In this document: positions 16,812 through 24,244 of the stretch, one piece after another
How the letters are laid out: every line of letters begins with the position of its first letter
How positions within the stretch are numbered: position 1 is the first letter of the stretch
Assembly: GCF_900141755.1 (NCBI RefSeq)
Contig: NZ_LT670844.1
Span: 4,836,001 to 4,900,000 of the forward strand
DNA from: Bradyrhizobium lablabi
GTDB taxonomy: Bacteria > Pseudomonadota > Alphaproteobacteria > Rhizobiales > Xanthobacteraceae
Length of the DNA stretch: 64,000 bases
Reading direction: 5' to 3'
Translations under genes and position numbers: made by a program
Notes under the pieces: generated by a model
What the model saw: the letters and a program-made list of their open reading frames with translations, nothing else
The model's database searches: none
What the model was told of the DNA's origin: nothing

Positions 16812-18518
16812 ATGGCTCAGCGCCTTTCCGGCGTCAAGGTAAGCGTCGGGTTCTGTTCCGAGACCGGACCGCGCAAGCGCAACGAGGATTTCGCCGGCGC
16901 CGTTTTCGGCCCGGAATTGCCGCAGCCGCGCCGCGACGTGGTGGCGGCGATCTCGGATGGCATCGGCGGCGCCAAGGGCGGCCGCGAGGCGGCGGAGATC
17001 GCGGTGCGCGGTTTCCTCGATGGATTTTGCGATCTGCCGGAGACCATGGAAGTGCGGCGCGCGGCCGCCACCGTCATCGATGCGCTCAATGGCTGGATCC
17101 ACTCGGAGGGTCAACGCGATCAGCTGTTGATGGGGATGGGATGCACCTTCACCGCGCTGGTGCTGCGCGGCCGCATCGCCCATGTGCTGCATGTCGGCGA
17201 CACTCGCGCCTACCGGCTGAGCCGCGACCGCCTGACCCTATTGACATCAGACCATGTGCGGCCGGGCGGCGACGGCCGGTCGAACATCCTGACCCGCGCG
17301 CTCGGCGTCGAGACCGAGGTGCGGCTGGACTACACCAGCCAGCCGCTGGCGCAGCACGACCGCTTCCTGCTCTGCAGCGACGGCGTGCACGGCACTCTCG
17401 CGACGGAGGCGATCGCCGACATCATGCGCCAGCGCGTCTCGTCGGAGGATACCGCGCGCGAGCTGGTCAGGGCTGCGCTTGATGCAGGCAGTACCGACAA
17501 CTGCACCGCATTGGTGCTCGACGTGGTCGGTCTTGAAACGGCTGAAACCACCGACATCGGCGCCGACATTGCGAAATTGCCGCTCATTCCAGTGCCGCAG
17601 GGCGGCGAGACCGTCGATGGCTTCGTGCTCAAGGTGCTGTTGTCCGACGGACGCTACACCCGCCTGTTCGGTGCCGAGGACGAGGTCGAGGGCGGCGAGG
17701 TGGCGTTGAAATTTCCCAAACCCCGGATGGTCGACGAGGCCAAATTCCGCGAGACTTTTGCCCGCGAGGCATGGGTGGGCTCGCGCGTCAACAGCCCGTG
17801 GCTCGGCCATGTCATCGAACTGCCGCCGGGGCGGCAGAGCTGTCTCTACACCGTCATGCCGCTTTATGAGGGCGAGTTGCTGGAGACCCGGCTGACGCGC
17901 CGCCCCGGGCTCGGTCTGGAAGAAGGACGTAACATCGCGATAAAACTTGCGCGCGCGGCGGCGGCGCTGCACCGCGCCGGCATCATCCATCGCGACATCA
18001 AGCCGGACAATGTCATTCTCGAGCGCGAAGGATCGCTGAAACTGATCGATTTCGGGGTGGTGCGCATCCCCGGACTGGAGGATGCCCCGCCGCAGGACAT
18101 ACCCGGTACGCTAGCCTACATGGCGCCGGAAATGCTCGACGGCGAAGCGGGCACCGAGGCGACCGACATTTACGCGCTCGGCGTCACCATGTTCCGCGCC
18201 TTCGCGAGCGAATATCCGTATGGCAATGTCGACGCCATCAGCCCGCCGCGCCGCGAGCGGCCGACACCGCTTTCGGCCTTGCGCCCGGACCTGCCGGCCT
18301 GGCTGCAGGCAGCGCTCGCACGTGCGCTCGCCAAAGATCCCGCCGAGCGCTTTCCCGACATGACCGAATTTGCCATCGAGATGGAAGCGGGACCCGCGAG
18401 CGCGCCGCACGCGCCGAGCCGGCCGCTAACGCTCTATGAACGCTACCCCTTGCGATTTTGGCAAGGCATCTCCGCGCTGCTGGCGCTCGCGCTGCTGGTG
18501 TTGTTGCTTCGGCATTAG
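16812..18518 (+). CDS. PP2C phosphatase-Ser/Thr kinase fusion with C-terminal membrane anchor
   Basis: The 568-residue fusion begins with a PP2C phosphatase (residues 10-240): SETGPRKRNEDF, AISDGIGGAKGG, HVGDTRAYRL, LCSDGVHG and DNCTALVLDV give the metal-binding Asp residues. A protein kinase follows (residues 265-535): EVALKFPKP with the Lys, IIHRDIKPDNVIL, LIDFGVV (DFG) and GTLAYMAPEML. A single TM helix (547-566) ends in LLRH, so the protein is a tail-anchored inner-membrane signalling enzyme. Both activities seem intact. The substrate is unknown; the proximity to amt hints at nitrogen signalling but proves nothing. Confidence 0.9.
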   Translation: MAQRLSGVKVSVGFCSETGPRKRNEDFAGAVFGPELPQPRRDVVAAISDGIGGAKGGREAAEIAVRGFLDGFCDLPETMEVRRAAATVIDALNGWIHSEGQRDQLLMGMGCTFTALVLRGRIAHVLHVGDTRAYRLSRDRLTLLTSDHVRPGGDGRSNILTRALGVETEVRLDYTSQPLAQHDRFLLCSDGVHGTLATEAIADIMRQRVSSEDTARELVRAALDAGSTDNCTALVLDVVGLETAETTDIGADIAKLPLIPVPQGGETVDGFVLKVLLSDGRYTRLFGAEDEVEGGEVALKFPKPRMVDEAKFRETFAREAWVGSRVNSPWLGHVIELPPGRQSCLYTVMPLYEGELLETRLTRRPGLGLEEGRNIAIKLARAAAALHRAGIIHRDIKPDNVILEREGSLKLIDFGVVRIPGLEDAPPQDIPGTLAYMAPEMLDGEAGTEATDIYALGVTMFRAFASEYPYGNVDAISPPRRERPTPLSALRPDLPAWLQAALARALAKDPAERFPDMTEFAIEMEAGPASAPHAPSRPLTLYERYPLRFWQGISALLALALLVLLLRH

Positions 18519-18614
18519 GGGTAAGCCTTCGCGAAAATTGATCCGGGCAAGTCCGCGCAGGCGCAAACTGCCGCTTGGCGTAACGCGCAGTCTCGGCTAA
18601 ATCAGGGGACGACC

Positions 18615-18688
18615 GCGGGCGTAGTTCAATGGCAGAACGGCAGCTTCCCAAGCTGCATACGAGGGTTCGATTCCCTTCGCCCGCTCCA
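18615..18688 (+). tRNA. tRNA-Gly(CCC), intact copy
   Basis: The 74-base gene has a perfect seven-pair acceptor stem (GCGGGCG/CGCCCGC), anticodon loop TTCCCAA on a GCAGC/GCTGC stem, the T-arm GGGTTCGATTCCC, and encoded CCA. The anticodon is CCC (Gly, GGG codons). Its 3' 69 bases are repeated exactly at 29622-29690, and the integrase gene starts just beyond, so this is the left attachment end of an island. Confidence 0.97.
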
Positions 18689-18737
18689 AGCACTTAGCCC
18701 ATTTTCAGGGTTCGGGTTTTGTCGTTGGTTTTGCACG

Positions 18738-19757
18738 TTACGTTCGCCTTTCGTTGATTTGCCGGATCAAGGCTTTCGTCGCCGCCGTGCGATCTACGTA
18801 GCGCCGGATGATCTTGGCGACGTGTTCTTCCTCCCACGCCAGTATTTCGGCAATCACGCGCTCGGGTATGTTCGCGGTGTAGAACTTGGTGACCGCCGTT
18901 CCCCTCAGGTCGTGGAAATGCAGGTTGCGCTCATTCATCTTGGCTGCGATCTTGGCCCGGTTAAACGCGGTGCCGAAACCGTTGGCCGTCCAGGGCCGGC
19001 GCCGGACGTTCGTTAGGATCGTTGTCGATCGCTTCGGAATCCCCTCCAGAACCCGCCGCAAATCATCGTAAAGAGGAATCATTGCCGTGCGACGATGCTT
19101 GCTCTTACCGGTGGTGATCGTGATTGCGTCGTCGCCGACGTGCGACCATGATAGCCGCAATAAATCGCTGAGCCGCAGTCCGGTATGGGCGGCGAGATCG
19201 ACAGCATGACTGATATCCGCAGAGCATGTTTTCTTAAGCTGTGCGATGTCGGCTTCGGTCCAGATGATCTCCGATCGGTTGGCGCTGTAGAGCTGCTTAA
19301 TACCTTCGCAGGGATTTCCGGCGATCTTGCCGAGAGGGTCTACGGCATATGACAACACACGCGAGAGAACTTGCATGGCGTAATCCGCAGTCCGTGGCTT
19401 GTCGGACCACTGACTCCGCCAGAGACGGATGACGGGCCTGATTTTGTCCGGGCGATCGAATTGCGCGATACGGAGATCGCCGAAGTACTGGCCTATACGA
19501 TCCAGCCACCGCGACCAGTTGCGTTTAGTAGAATCGGCGAGGGCCTTGTAGTCCCCACTGGCCTTATAAAGGGTAACGAGCGATCGGAACCGGGCCGTAT
19601 CTGGCGTTCGGTGGTTTTCGACCGCCTCATTATAGGCGGCCATGAATTCAGGAGAACCGGGCTCACCGCGAAGACGCGGGCCGCCGCGCCATGCATAATA
19701 GTAAGTCTTTCCTTTGGAATTGACCTTTGCGATGCCCTTCAAATCAACTCTGACCAT
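18738..19757 (-). CDS. int: Tyrosine site-specific integrase
   Basis: The 339-residue integrase has an N-terminal arm-binding region (YYYAWRGGPRLRG), a SAM-like core-binding domain (residues 55-145) and the catalytic domain. The catalytic set is visible: Arg in HTGLRLSDLL, Lys in TGKSKHRRTA, HDLRG (His and Arg), a Trp/His region (ILAWEEEHV) and the Tyr nucleophile in IIRRYVDR. It would recombine the tRNA-Gly attachment sites. The stop lies 49 bases from the tRNA. Its start overlaps the small gene upstream by 14 bases. Confidence 0.92.
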   Translation of the reverse strand: MVRVDLKGIAKVNSKGKTYYYAWRGGPRLRGEPGSPEFMAAYNEAVENHRTPDTARFRSLVTLYKASGDYKALADSTKRNWSRWLDRIGQYFGDLRIAQFDRPDKIRPVIRLWRSQWSDKPRTADYAMQVLSRVLSYAVDPLGKIAGNPCEGIKQLYSANRSEIIWTEADIAQLKKTCSADISHAVDLAAHTGLRLSDLLRLSWSHVGDDAITITTGKSKHRRTAMIPLYDDLRRVLEGIPKRSTTILTNVRRRPWTANGFGTAFNRAKIAAKMNERNLHFHDLRGTAVTKFYTANIPERVIAEILAWEEEHVAKIIRRYVDRTAATKALIRQINERRT

Positions 19758-19953
19758 GCCGCGCCGCCTTGAAAGTTACCAGTTCTAGGTCCAGTTCGTG
19801 CTCGGACGTTTGCGGGCTGTCGCCGATCGTTACAATGATGATCTTTCCAGCCTTGTCGATTTCAACCCGCTGTATTTCAATGCCAGCAGCGATTGCCCCA
19901 CGCAACGCGCGTGTGACATCTTGTTGTTTGAATGTGCAAGGGCGACGGGCCAT
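19744..19953 (-). CDS. Small integrase-associated protein
   Basis: The 69-residue basic-then-acidic protein begins MARRPCTFKQQDVTRALRGAIAAG, which looks like a short helical DNA-binding start. Similar small genes directly upstream of integrases are common in Rhizobiales islands, as I recall. The overlap with the integrase start implies co-translation. It could be an excisionase or recombination directionality factor, but no motif proves it. Confidence 0.6.
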   Translation of the reverse strand: MARRPCTFKQQDVTRALRGAIAAGIEIQRVEIDKAGKIIIVTIGDSPQTSEHELDLELVTFKAARHGQS

Positions 19954-20154
19954 TCATAAGACCCGCAAGCGGAAGAACAGCCGAAAGTAGTTTATCGATG
20001 GTGGAGGAAGTTTCGGCATCGTATTCCAGAGGTGAATGCGACCTCTGAAATTGCCGCGCGTGCAATTCCAGTACGCGGCATCTAGGTTTACGAGCTTCAA
20101 CCATTTCGAACAAGCGCTTGCCGCAAATAAATTTCGTGAATTTATCCCGTGTTT

Positions 20155-20298
20155 TCAATAGTTTCGCCTTTTCAACTCGGGCTGCGTTTGCAGGCGACCT
20201 GCAAGTGGATCGAGTTTTTGCTGTATTACCTGCAAGCTTGCCTGCAACTCTTGGCTCGCTGCGATCCGAGCTTCCAAGGCTTCCAACAGTACGGTCAT
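20155..20298 (-). CDS. Possible 47-residue coiled-coil-like protein
   Basis: Starting at ATG 20298, the frame encodes MTVLLEALEARIAASQELQ, then a Gln/Leu-rich helix, ending KRRNY. The same frame stays open for 20 more codons upstream (PARFGPLRGRQIPRY) without a normal start codon after a TGA, as if a longer gene had lost its beginning. The heptad-like Leu pattern makes it look protein-like. A longer antisense-frame ORF (19877-20485) competes with it. Weakly supported. Confidence 0.3.
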   Translation of the reverse strand: MTVLLEALEARIAASQELQASLQVIQQKLDPLAGRLQTQPELKRRNY

Positions 20299-20597
20299 GT
20301 ATCGTGGAATCTGGCGGCCGCGAAGAGGGCCGAACCGAGCCGGACGAGCCTTCGTATCTCAAATGGCCGGTGTTACTTGTCCTGCCTCCGACTTCGATCC
20401 TACCGAGCTGAAGATTCGGCATCACGATACGAGTTTGATAATTTTTTGTGAATTTTCGCACTGTTAAAAGATGAGGAGGGGGCATTGCAAACCTTCGGTT
20501 TTGCTACATCCTAGCCGACTCACGTAGTGTTGTTGCATTGGCCAAAGCATAGACCAAACAAAAGCCTTCCACCGACCTTTCTACGCGAGCCCACGAA

Positions 20598-20657
20598 ATG
20601 GCGGCTCAACTAAAAGCGGACCTTGATACTCTTAAGTCTGAGATGGGCATCACATGA
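20598..20657 (+). CDS. Possible 19-residue leader peptide of the AIPR gene
   Basis: ATG 20598 opens a 19-codon frame (MAAQLKADLDTLKSEMGIT) whose TGA overlaps the AIPR start as ATGA. Such an overlap would couple translation of the two. It could also be the tail of a lost antitoxin-like gene. No good ribosome site precedes it. Low confidence. Confidence 0.3.
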   Translation: MAAQLKADLDTLKSEMGIT

Positions 20658-22348
20658 GCATTCTCCACGTCAACCAAATCGATGGCGCATTGCATCGTTT
20701 ATTCGATAGCAAGATCGATCTCAGTGATGTGCAGCCCGCTACTCCCGCCGGGACAAAGGCTTTCCTCACCAGAGCACTTGCAGCGTTTGCCATCATGCAG
20801 CTCGTTGGTATCTCCGCCGATGACGCTGCGCTTGCCGTTACGGACGGCACCGGCGACAACGGAATCGATGCGCTTCACTACGATCGCCTGACGAAGACGA
20901 TGTTTGTGGTTCAGGCGAAGTGGCACTCGGACGGCAATGGCGCGTTCGACCGTGCAGATATGCTTAAATTCACGAAGGGATTTGAGGACCTCGCGGAACA
21001 GGAGCTTGCCAGGTTCAACGCCAAGGTCAACGCTAAGGCTGACATGATCAAGGAAGCGCTGCACGACGACAAAGCTAAGTATGTGCTGGTCCCCATCCAC
21101 ACGGGGACGAACGATCTTGCCCCTGAAGTCCAGCAGGATCTCGACGACTGCCTTGCGAAATATAATGACACAATGGACACCCAAGCATCCGACCTTCTGG
21201 AAGTTAGGCTGCTTAAGCAGGGCGACGTGCACGCCCTGGTCGCCCGAGGAACGCAAGGTGACCCTATCGATCTAGAAGTGGCGCTTTTTCAATGGGGCGA
21301 GGCAGTCGATCCGTACTCAGTGTACGGGCAAGTTGCCGCAAGCGACGTTGCAAGCTGGTGGAAGGACCACTATCCGCAAATCGTGTCACAGAACATTCGC
21401 ATGTTCCTTGGGGCGGATACGGAAGTAAACGTCGGTCTCCAGACCACTCTACTCAACGACCCCAAGCATTTCTGGCACTTTAATAACGGTGTCACAGTCA
21501 TCTGCCGCGAGATCAGTCCCAAGATGGTTGGCGGCAAGAGCAAGGAAGCAGGCTACTTCAACTGCTATGATGTCCGAATCGTTAATGGAGCCCAGACCGC
21601 CGGATCGATTGCTACTGCATACGACAAGAAGAAGGACGCAGTAGAGCAGGCGCGGGTCCAAGTTCGGTTCATTGCTGTCGGGAACGGTCAGGAAGCATTG
21701 CTCGGCGATGAGATCACCAAGGCTACCAACACCCAGAACCGGATCAATCCCAAAGACTTTGTCTCACTCGATCCCGAGCAGAACCGTCTACGCACAGAGC
21801 TCATGATCGAAGGCGTCTTCTACAACTACAAATCAGGAGACGGCTCCATACGTGACCAAAAGACCACGGACATCGAGGAAGCAACCGTTGCCCTCGCGTG
21901 CGGCAGTTCCGAGCTTTCGCATTCCACCCTTGCCAAACGCGAAATCGGCCGCCTTTGGGAGGACACCACAAAGCCCCCCTACAAGGCGCTATTCAACCCG
22001 AGCGTATCGGGCCTGAAGCTTTGGCAATCTGTTAGGATACTCCGCCTCGTCGAGAATGCGTTGAGCACTAGGCTTGCTGCGGTAAACGGCCGAGAGGAAG
22101 GGTTCTTTATTCACGGAAACCGGTTCATCGCCCACAATGTGTTTCAGCGTCTGCCCGCCGCGATTGTGAACGGTTCAACGCCACTGCAGGCTAAAATCGC
22201 CGTGGACGTGGCTAAGCTTGTCGACGACATCTACAACGGTCTTTCGGCTGAGGCGAACAAGCTTTACCCGCAGGCCTATTTGGCTCAGCTGTTCAAGAAC
22301 CAGCAAAAATTGACTGCCATATCGAAGGCCATGGCATCAAAACTCTGA
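20654..22348 (+). CDS. AIPR-family protein with nuclease-like N-terminus (candidate phage defence)
   Basis: The 564-residue protein carries the AIPR (abortive infection phage resistance) core: HFWHFNNGVTVIC near residue 275 and IVNGAQTAGSI near 310, then NTQNRINPKDF. The N-terminal part has a PD-(D/E)xK-like pattern: GDNGIDALHYD (D72) followed 15 and 17 residues later by Q87 and K89 in VVQAKW, as in Mrr-type restriction domains. AIPR proteins are found in abortive infection and restriction-linked loci. It is the only defence-type gene in the island, with no methylase partner, so it may act alone. ATG 20654 overlaps a short upstream frame. Confidence 0.85.
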   Translation: MSILHVNQIDGALHRLFDSKIDLSDVQPATPAGTKAFLTRALAAFAIMQLVGISADDAALAVTDGTGDNGIDALHYDRLTKTMFVVQAKWHSDGNGAFDRADMLKFTKGFEDLAEQELARFNAKVNAKADMIKEALHDDKAKYVLVPIHTGTNDLAPEVQQDLDDCLAKYNDTMDTQASDLLEVRLLKQGDVHALVARGTQGDPIDLEVALFQWGEAVDPYSVYGQVAASDVASWWKDHYPQIVSQNIRMFLGADTEVNVGLQTTLLNDPKHFWHFNNGVTVICREISPKMVGGKSKEAGYFNCYDVRIVNGAQTAGSIATAYDKKKDAVEQARVQVRFIAVGNGQEALLGDEITKATNTQNRINPKDFVSLDPEQNRLRTELMIEGVFYNYKSGDGSIRDQKTTDIEEATVALACGSSELSHSTLAKREIGRLWEDTTKPPYKALFNPSVSGLKLWQSVRILRLVENALSTRLAAVNGREEGFFIHGNRFIAHNVFQRLPAAIVNGSTPLQAKIAVDVAKLVDDIYNGLSAEANKLYPQAYLAQLFKNQQKLTAISKAMASKL

Positions 22349-22437
22349 CGTATGTGAGGAATTGGCACTATTTCGATGGCGAGTTGGGCCGGTGAAAGTC
22401 CTCGGGCCAGTACTATATCACAGGCCGTGGTGAAAAA

Positions 22438-22575
22438 TATCGAGCTTCATGCTTCGACACCGCAGCCGCAAGGATATGGATGGTAAGCCGATTGGCTTGA
22501 GGACATTCGATGCTTCCGAGCTGGCTTGATGCGGGGGCTCGGGCGAGCCTGTCCAGCTTGCAGGGATGGCGACGA
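22438..22575 (-). pseudogene. Relic of a serine recombinase gene
   Basis: On the minus strand the segment encodes ECPQANRLTIHILAAA then HEAR, matching FPQANRLTIHILAAVAEHEAR in the intact recombinase at 26579-27271. Thirty-three bases (22471-22503) are identical to 26931-26963. Upstream codons are rearranged, with only scattered matches (a GTCCAGCTTG block), and no start or catalytic Ser remains. It marks an older recombination event in the island. Confidence 0.7.
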
Positions 22576-22585
22576 GGCTTCAGAT

Positions 22586-22602
22586 TTGCAGGTTTCCTGC
22601 AA
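22586..22602. repeat. Palindrome TTGCAGG-N3-CCTGCAA
   Basis: A perfect 7+3+7 dyad. The same arms with a different spacer occur at about 20187-20203 on the other side of the AIPR gene, and a close variant (TTGCAGG-TT-CCTGCA) lies inside the intact recombinase near 26811. The copy here may come from the recombinase relic. Confidence 0.45.
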
Positions 22603-22610
22603 GCCCGGGT

Positions 22611-22773
22611 GTCTTACAGGGCGGCGTAATGCTTTGGTCTTACAGTAGATGGGGCACATCTTGTATTTTGATAGGAAAAGCGGTGTGCGTTACCCGCGAT
22701 TAGCAGAATCGAGTTTTTTCCCGGTTTTCGTGCGGTGCAAATCCCTGAAGAGAATCGGTCTTACGTGTAAGAC
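22611..22773. repeat. Cluster of GTCTTAC motifs ending in a palindrome
   Basis: GTCTTACA occurs at 22611 and 22637, 26 bases apart, and GTCTTACGTGTAAGAC (7+2+7 dyad) at 22758-22773. This gene-free stretch between the recombinase relic and IS30 is AT-richer than its surroundings. A repressor-binding region for a displaced gene is one reading. Confidence 0.35.
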
Positions 22774-22951
22774 GGTGTTGCACTATTCGGCGTTTCTAAC
22801 GGCGGGTGTGCTTCATACTCAGTGCTCTTAATCTCGGACCAATTGAAATTGGAAATTTTTTATAGGGATTTTCGCACTAATACATATAGGGAGGGGCGAT
22901 CTGCATCTCCTCGGTTTTGCTCCCGATTGAATGTCCGCTATTGGGTTGCCG

Positions 22952-24170
22952 GCTCAACCGGTCGACGCAACACAGGCGCTAAATCTCTCTGCTGGGGTTT
23001 CAAATTGCAAGGTCTCACGTGGTCGTTCGTTTAGCTGACGAGCCACTTTGTTCAGGTAGGCTTGTGAGTGCACCGACAAGTCGGTGCCCTTCGGAAAGTA
23101 CTGTCTCAGCAGGCCATTGGTGTTCTCGTTCGACCCGCGCTGCCACGGGCTTTGCGGATCGCAAAAATATACGTCGATTTTGGTCGCCAACGTAAAGCGA
23201 CGATGATCCGTAAGTTCCTTTCCCCGATCCCAGGTCAGGGACTTATACAGCTCCTTTGGTAGCTTCTTCGCCTGCTTGATGAGCGCGGTGACGACCGTTC
23301 GGGTGTCCTTACCGGCCACCTTGGCCAACATCACGTAGCGCGTATGACGCTCGACCAAGGTCGCGATGTAGCTGTTGTTCGGCCCGGACAGCAGATCGCC
23401 TTCCCAATGGCCAGGCACCGCTCGATCTTCAACCGCCGCCGGTCGCTGGCGGATTGAGACGATATCCTTGATATGCCCCCGTCTATCGCCATCCGGATCG
23501 ACCGGCTTGGAGCGACGCATCGAGCGCTTCGATCGAAGATGACTAAGCAGCTCTTTCTTGAGCACGCCACGGGTTTGTACAAATAAGCTGCGGTAGATCG
23601 TCTCGTGTGACACCTGATTACACTCGTCTTCAGGATGCGTTCTCTTCAGCCAGCCGGCTATCTGCTCGGGTGACCAATCCAATCTGAGCTTCCCCGCGAC
23701 AGCTCGCCGTAGCCGCGGACTGCTCGCCAATTTACAGCATTTTGGACGACGAGCTCGCGCCCAGGCATTCTCGTCCGCAAGCGTCGCTCGGTAGCGATCA
23801 TAGCCGCCATTGCGGCTCATTTCCCGGCTCACCGTCGAGGGTGAGCGGCCAAGCAACTTGGCGATCGATCGGGCCGATCGATGTGCCGTAACACCTCTGG
23901 AAATCACCTCGCGTTCCGCGAGCGTCAATGCCAGCCTGGAGCGACGCCGCTCGGCAGGACGAATCCCACCATGCGGAGCCACCAAAAAATAGATCGACGA
24001 TGACTGCTTACCAAAAGCGCGTCCGATCGCCTTTAGCGACTCCCCGCGCTTCCAGCGATCCCATAACTCCGTTTTCTCTGCCGCAGTAAACCCTCTATGA
24101 AATTTGTGAGCCATCAAACCACACTCCATCTCTCCTTTAAGATAAAGTGTTGCGTCAACCGGTTGAGACC
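22952..24170 (-). mobile_element. IS30-family insertion sequence, copy 1
   Basis: The element is about 1.22 kb. Its ends carry inverted repeats CTCAACCGGTCGACGCAACAC (left, as written) and CTCAACCGGTTGACGCAACAC (right, on the other strand), one mismatch apart. It encodes one transposase. An almost identical copy lies at 56158-57376, same orientation. The transposase stop lies inside the left repeat. Confidence 0.92.
22954..24114 (-). CDS. IS30-family transposase (copy 1)
   Basis: The 386-residue DDE transposase has an N-terminal helix-turn-helix (FTAAEKTELWDRWKRGESLKAIGRAFGK), a second HTH (SIAKLLGRSPSTVSREM), and the IS30 catalytic residues in GHWEGDLLSG (Asp), LTWDRGKEL (Asp) and GSNENTNGLLRQYFPKGTD (Glu). 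The frame is intact. ATG 24114 gives MAHKFHRG; ATG 24129, five codons upstream, lies closer to AAGGAG and is also possible. Confidence 0.93.
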   Translation of the reverse strand: MAHKFHRGFTAAEKTELWDRWKRGESLKAIGRAFGKQSSSIYFLVAPHGGIRPAERRRSRLALTLAEREVISRGVTAHRSARSIAKLLGRSPSTVSREMSRNGGYDRYRATLADENAWARARRPKCCKLASSPRLRRAVAGKLRLDWSPEQIAGWLKRTHPEDECNQVSHETIYRSLFVQTRGVLKKELLSHLRSKRSMRRSKPVDPDGDRRGHIKDIVSIRQRPAAVEDRAVPGHWEGDLLSGPNNSYIATLVERHTRYVMLAKVAGKDTRTVVTALIKQAKKLPKELYKSLTWDRGKELTDHRRFTLATKIDVYFCDPQSPWQRGSNENTNGLLRQYFPKGTDLSVHSQAYLNKVARQLNERPRETLQFETPAERFSACVASTG

Positions 24171-24244
24171 ACCGGTGGAGATCGGAAGTCGCTCGATCAT
24201 GGCGCCATGTCCGAAAAGTGCCAACAACGGAAGTCGCCTCTTTC

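Noticed and set aside
19877..20485. 202-residue minus-strand ORF overlapping the small integrase-associated gene
   Set aside because: It overlaps a better supported gene and the 47-residue helical frame, and its Ser/Arg-rich sequence has no domain; decayed DNA is more likely.
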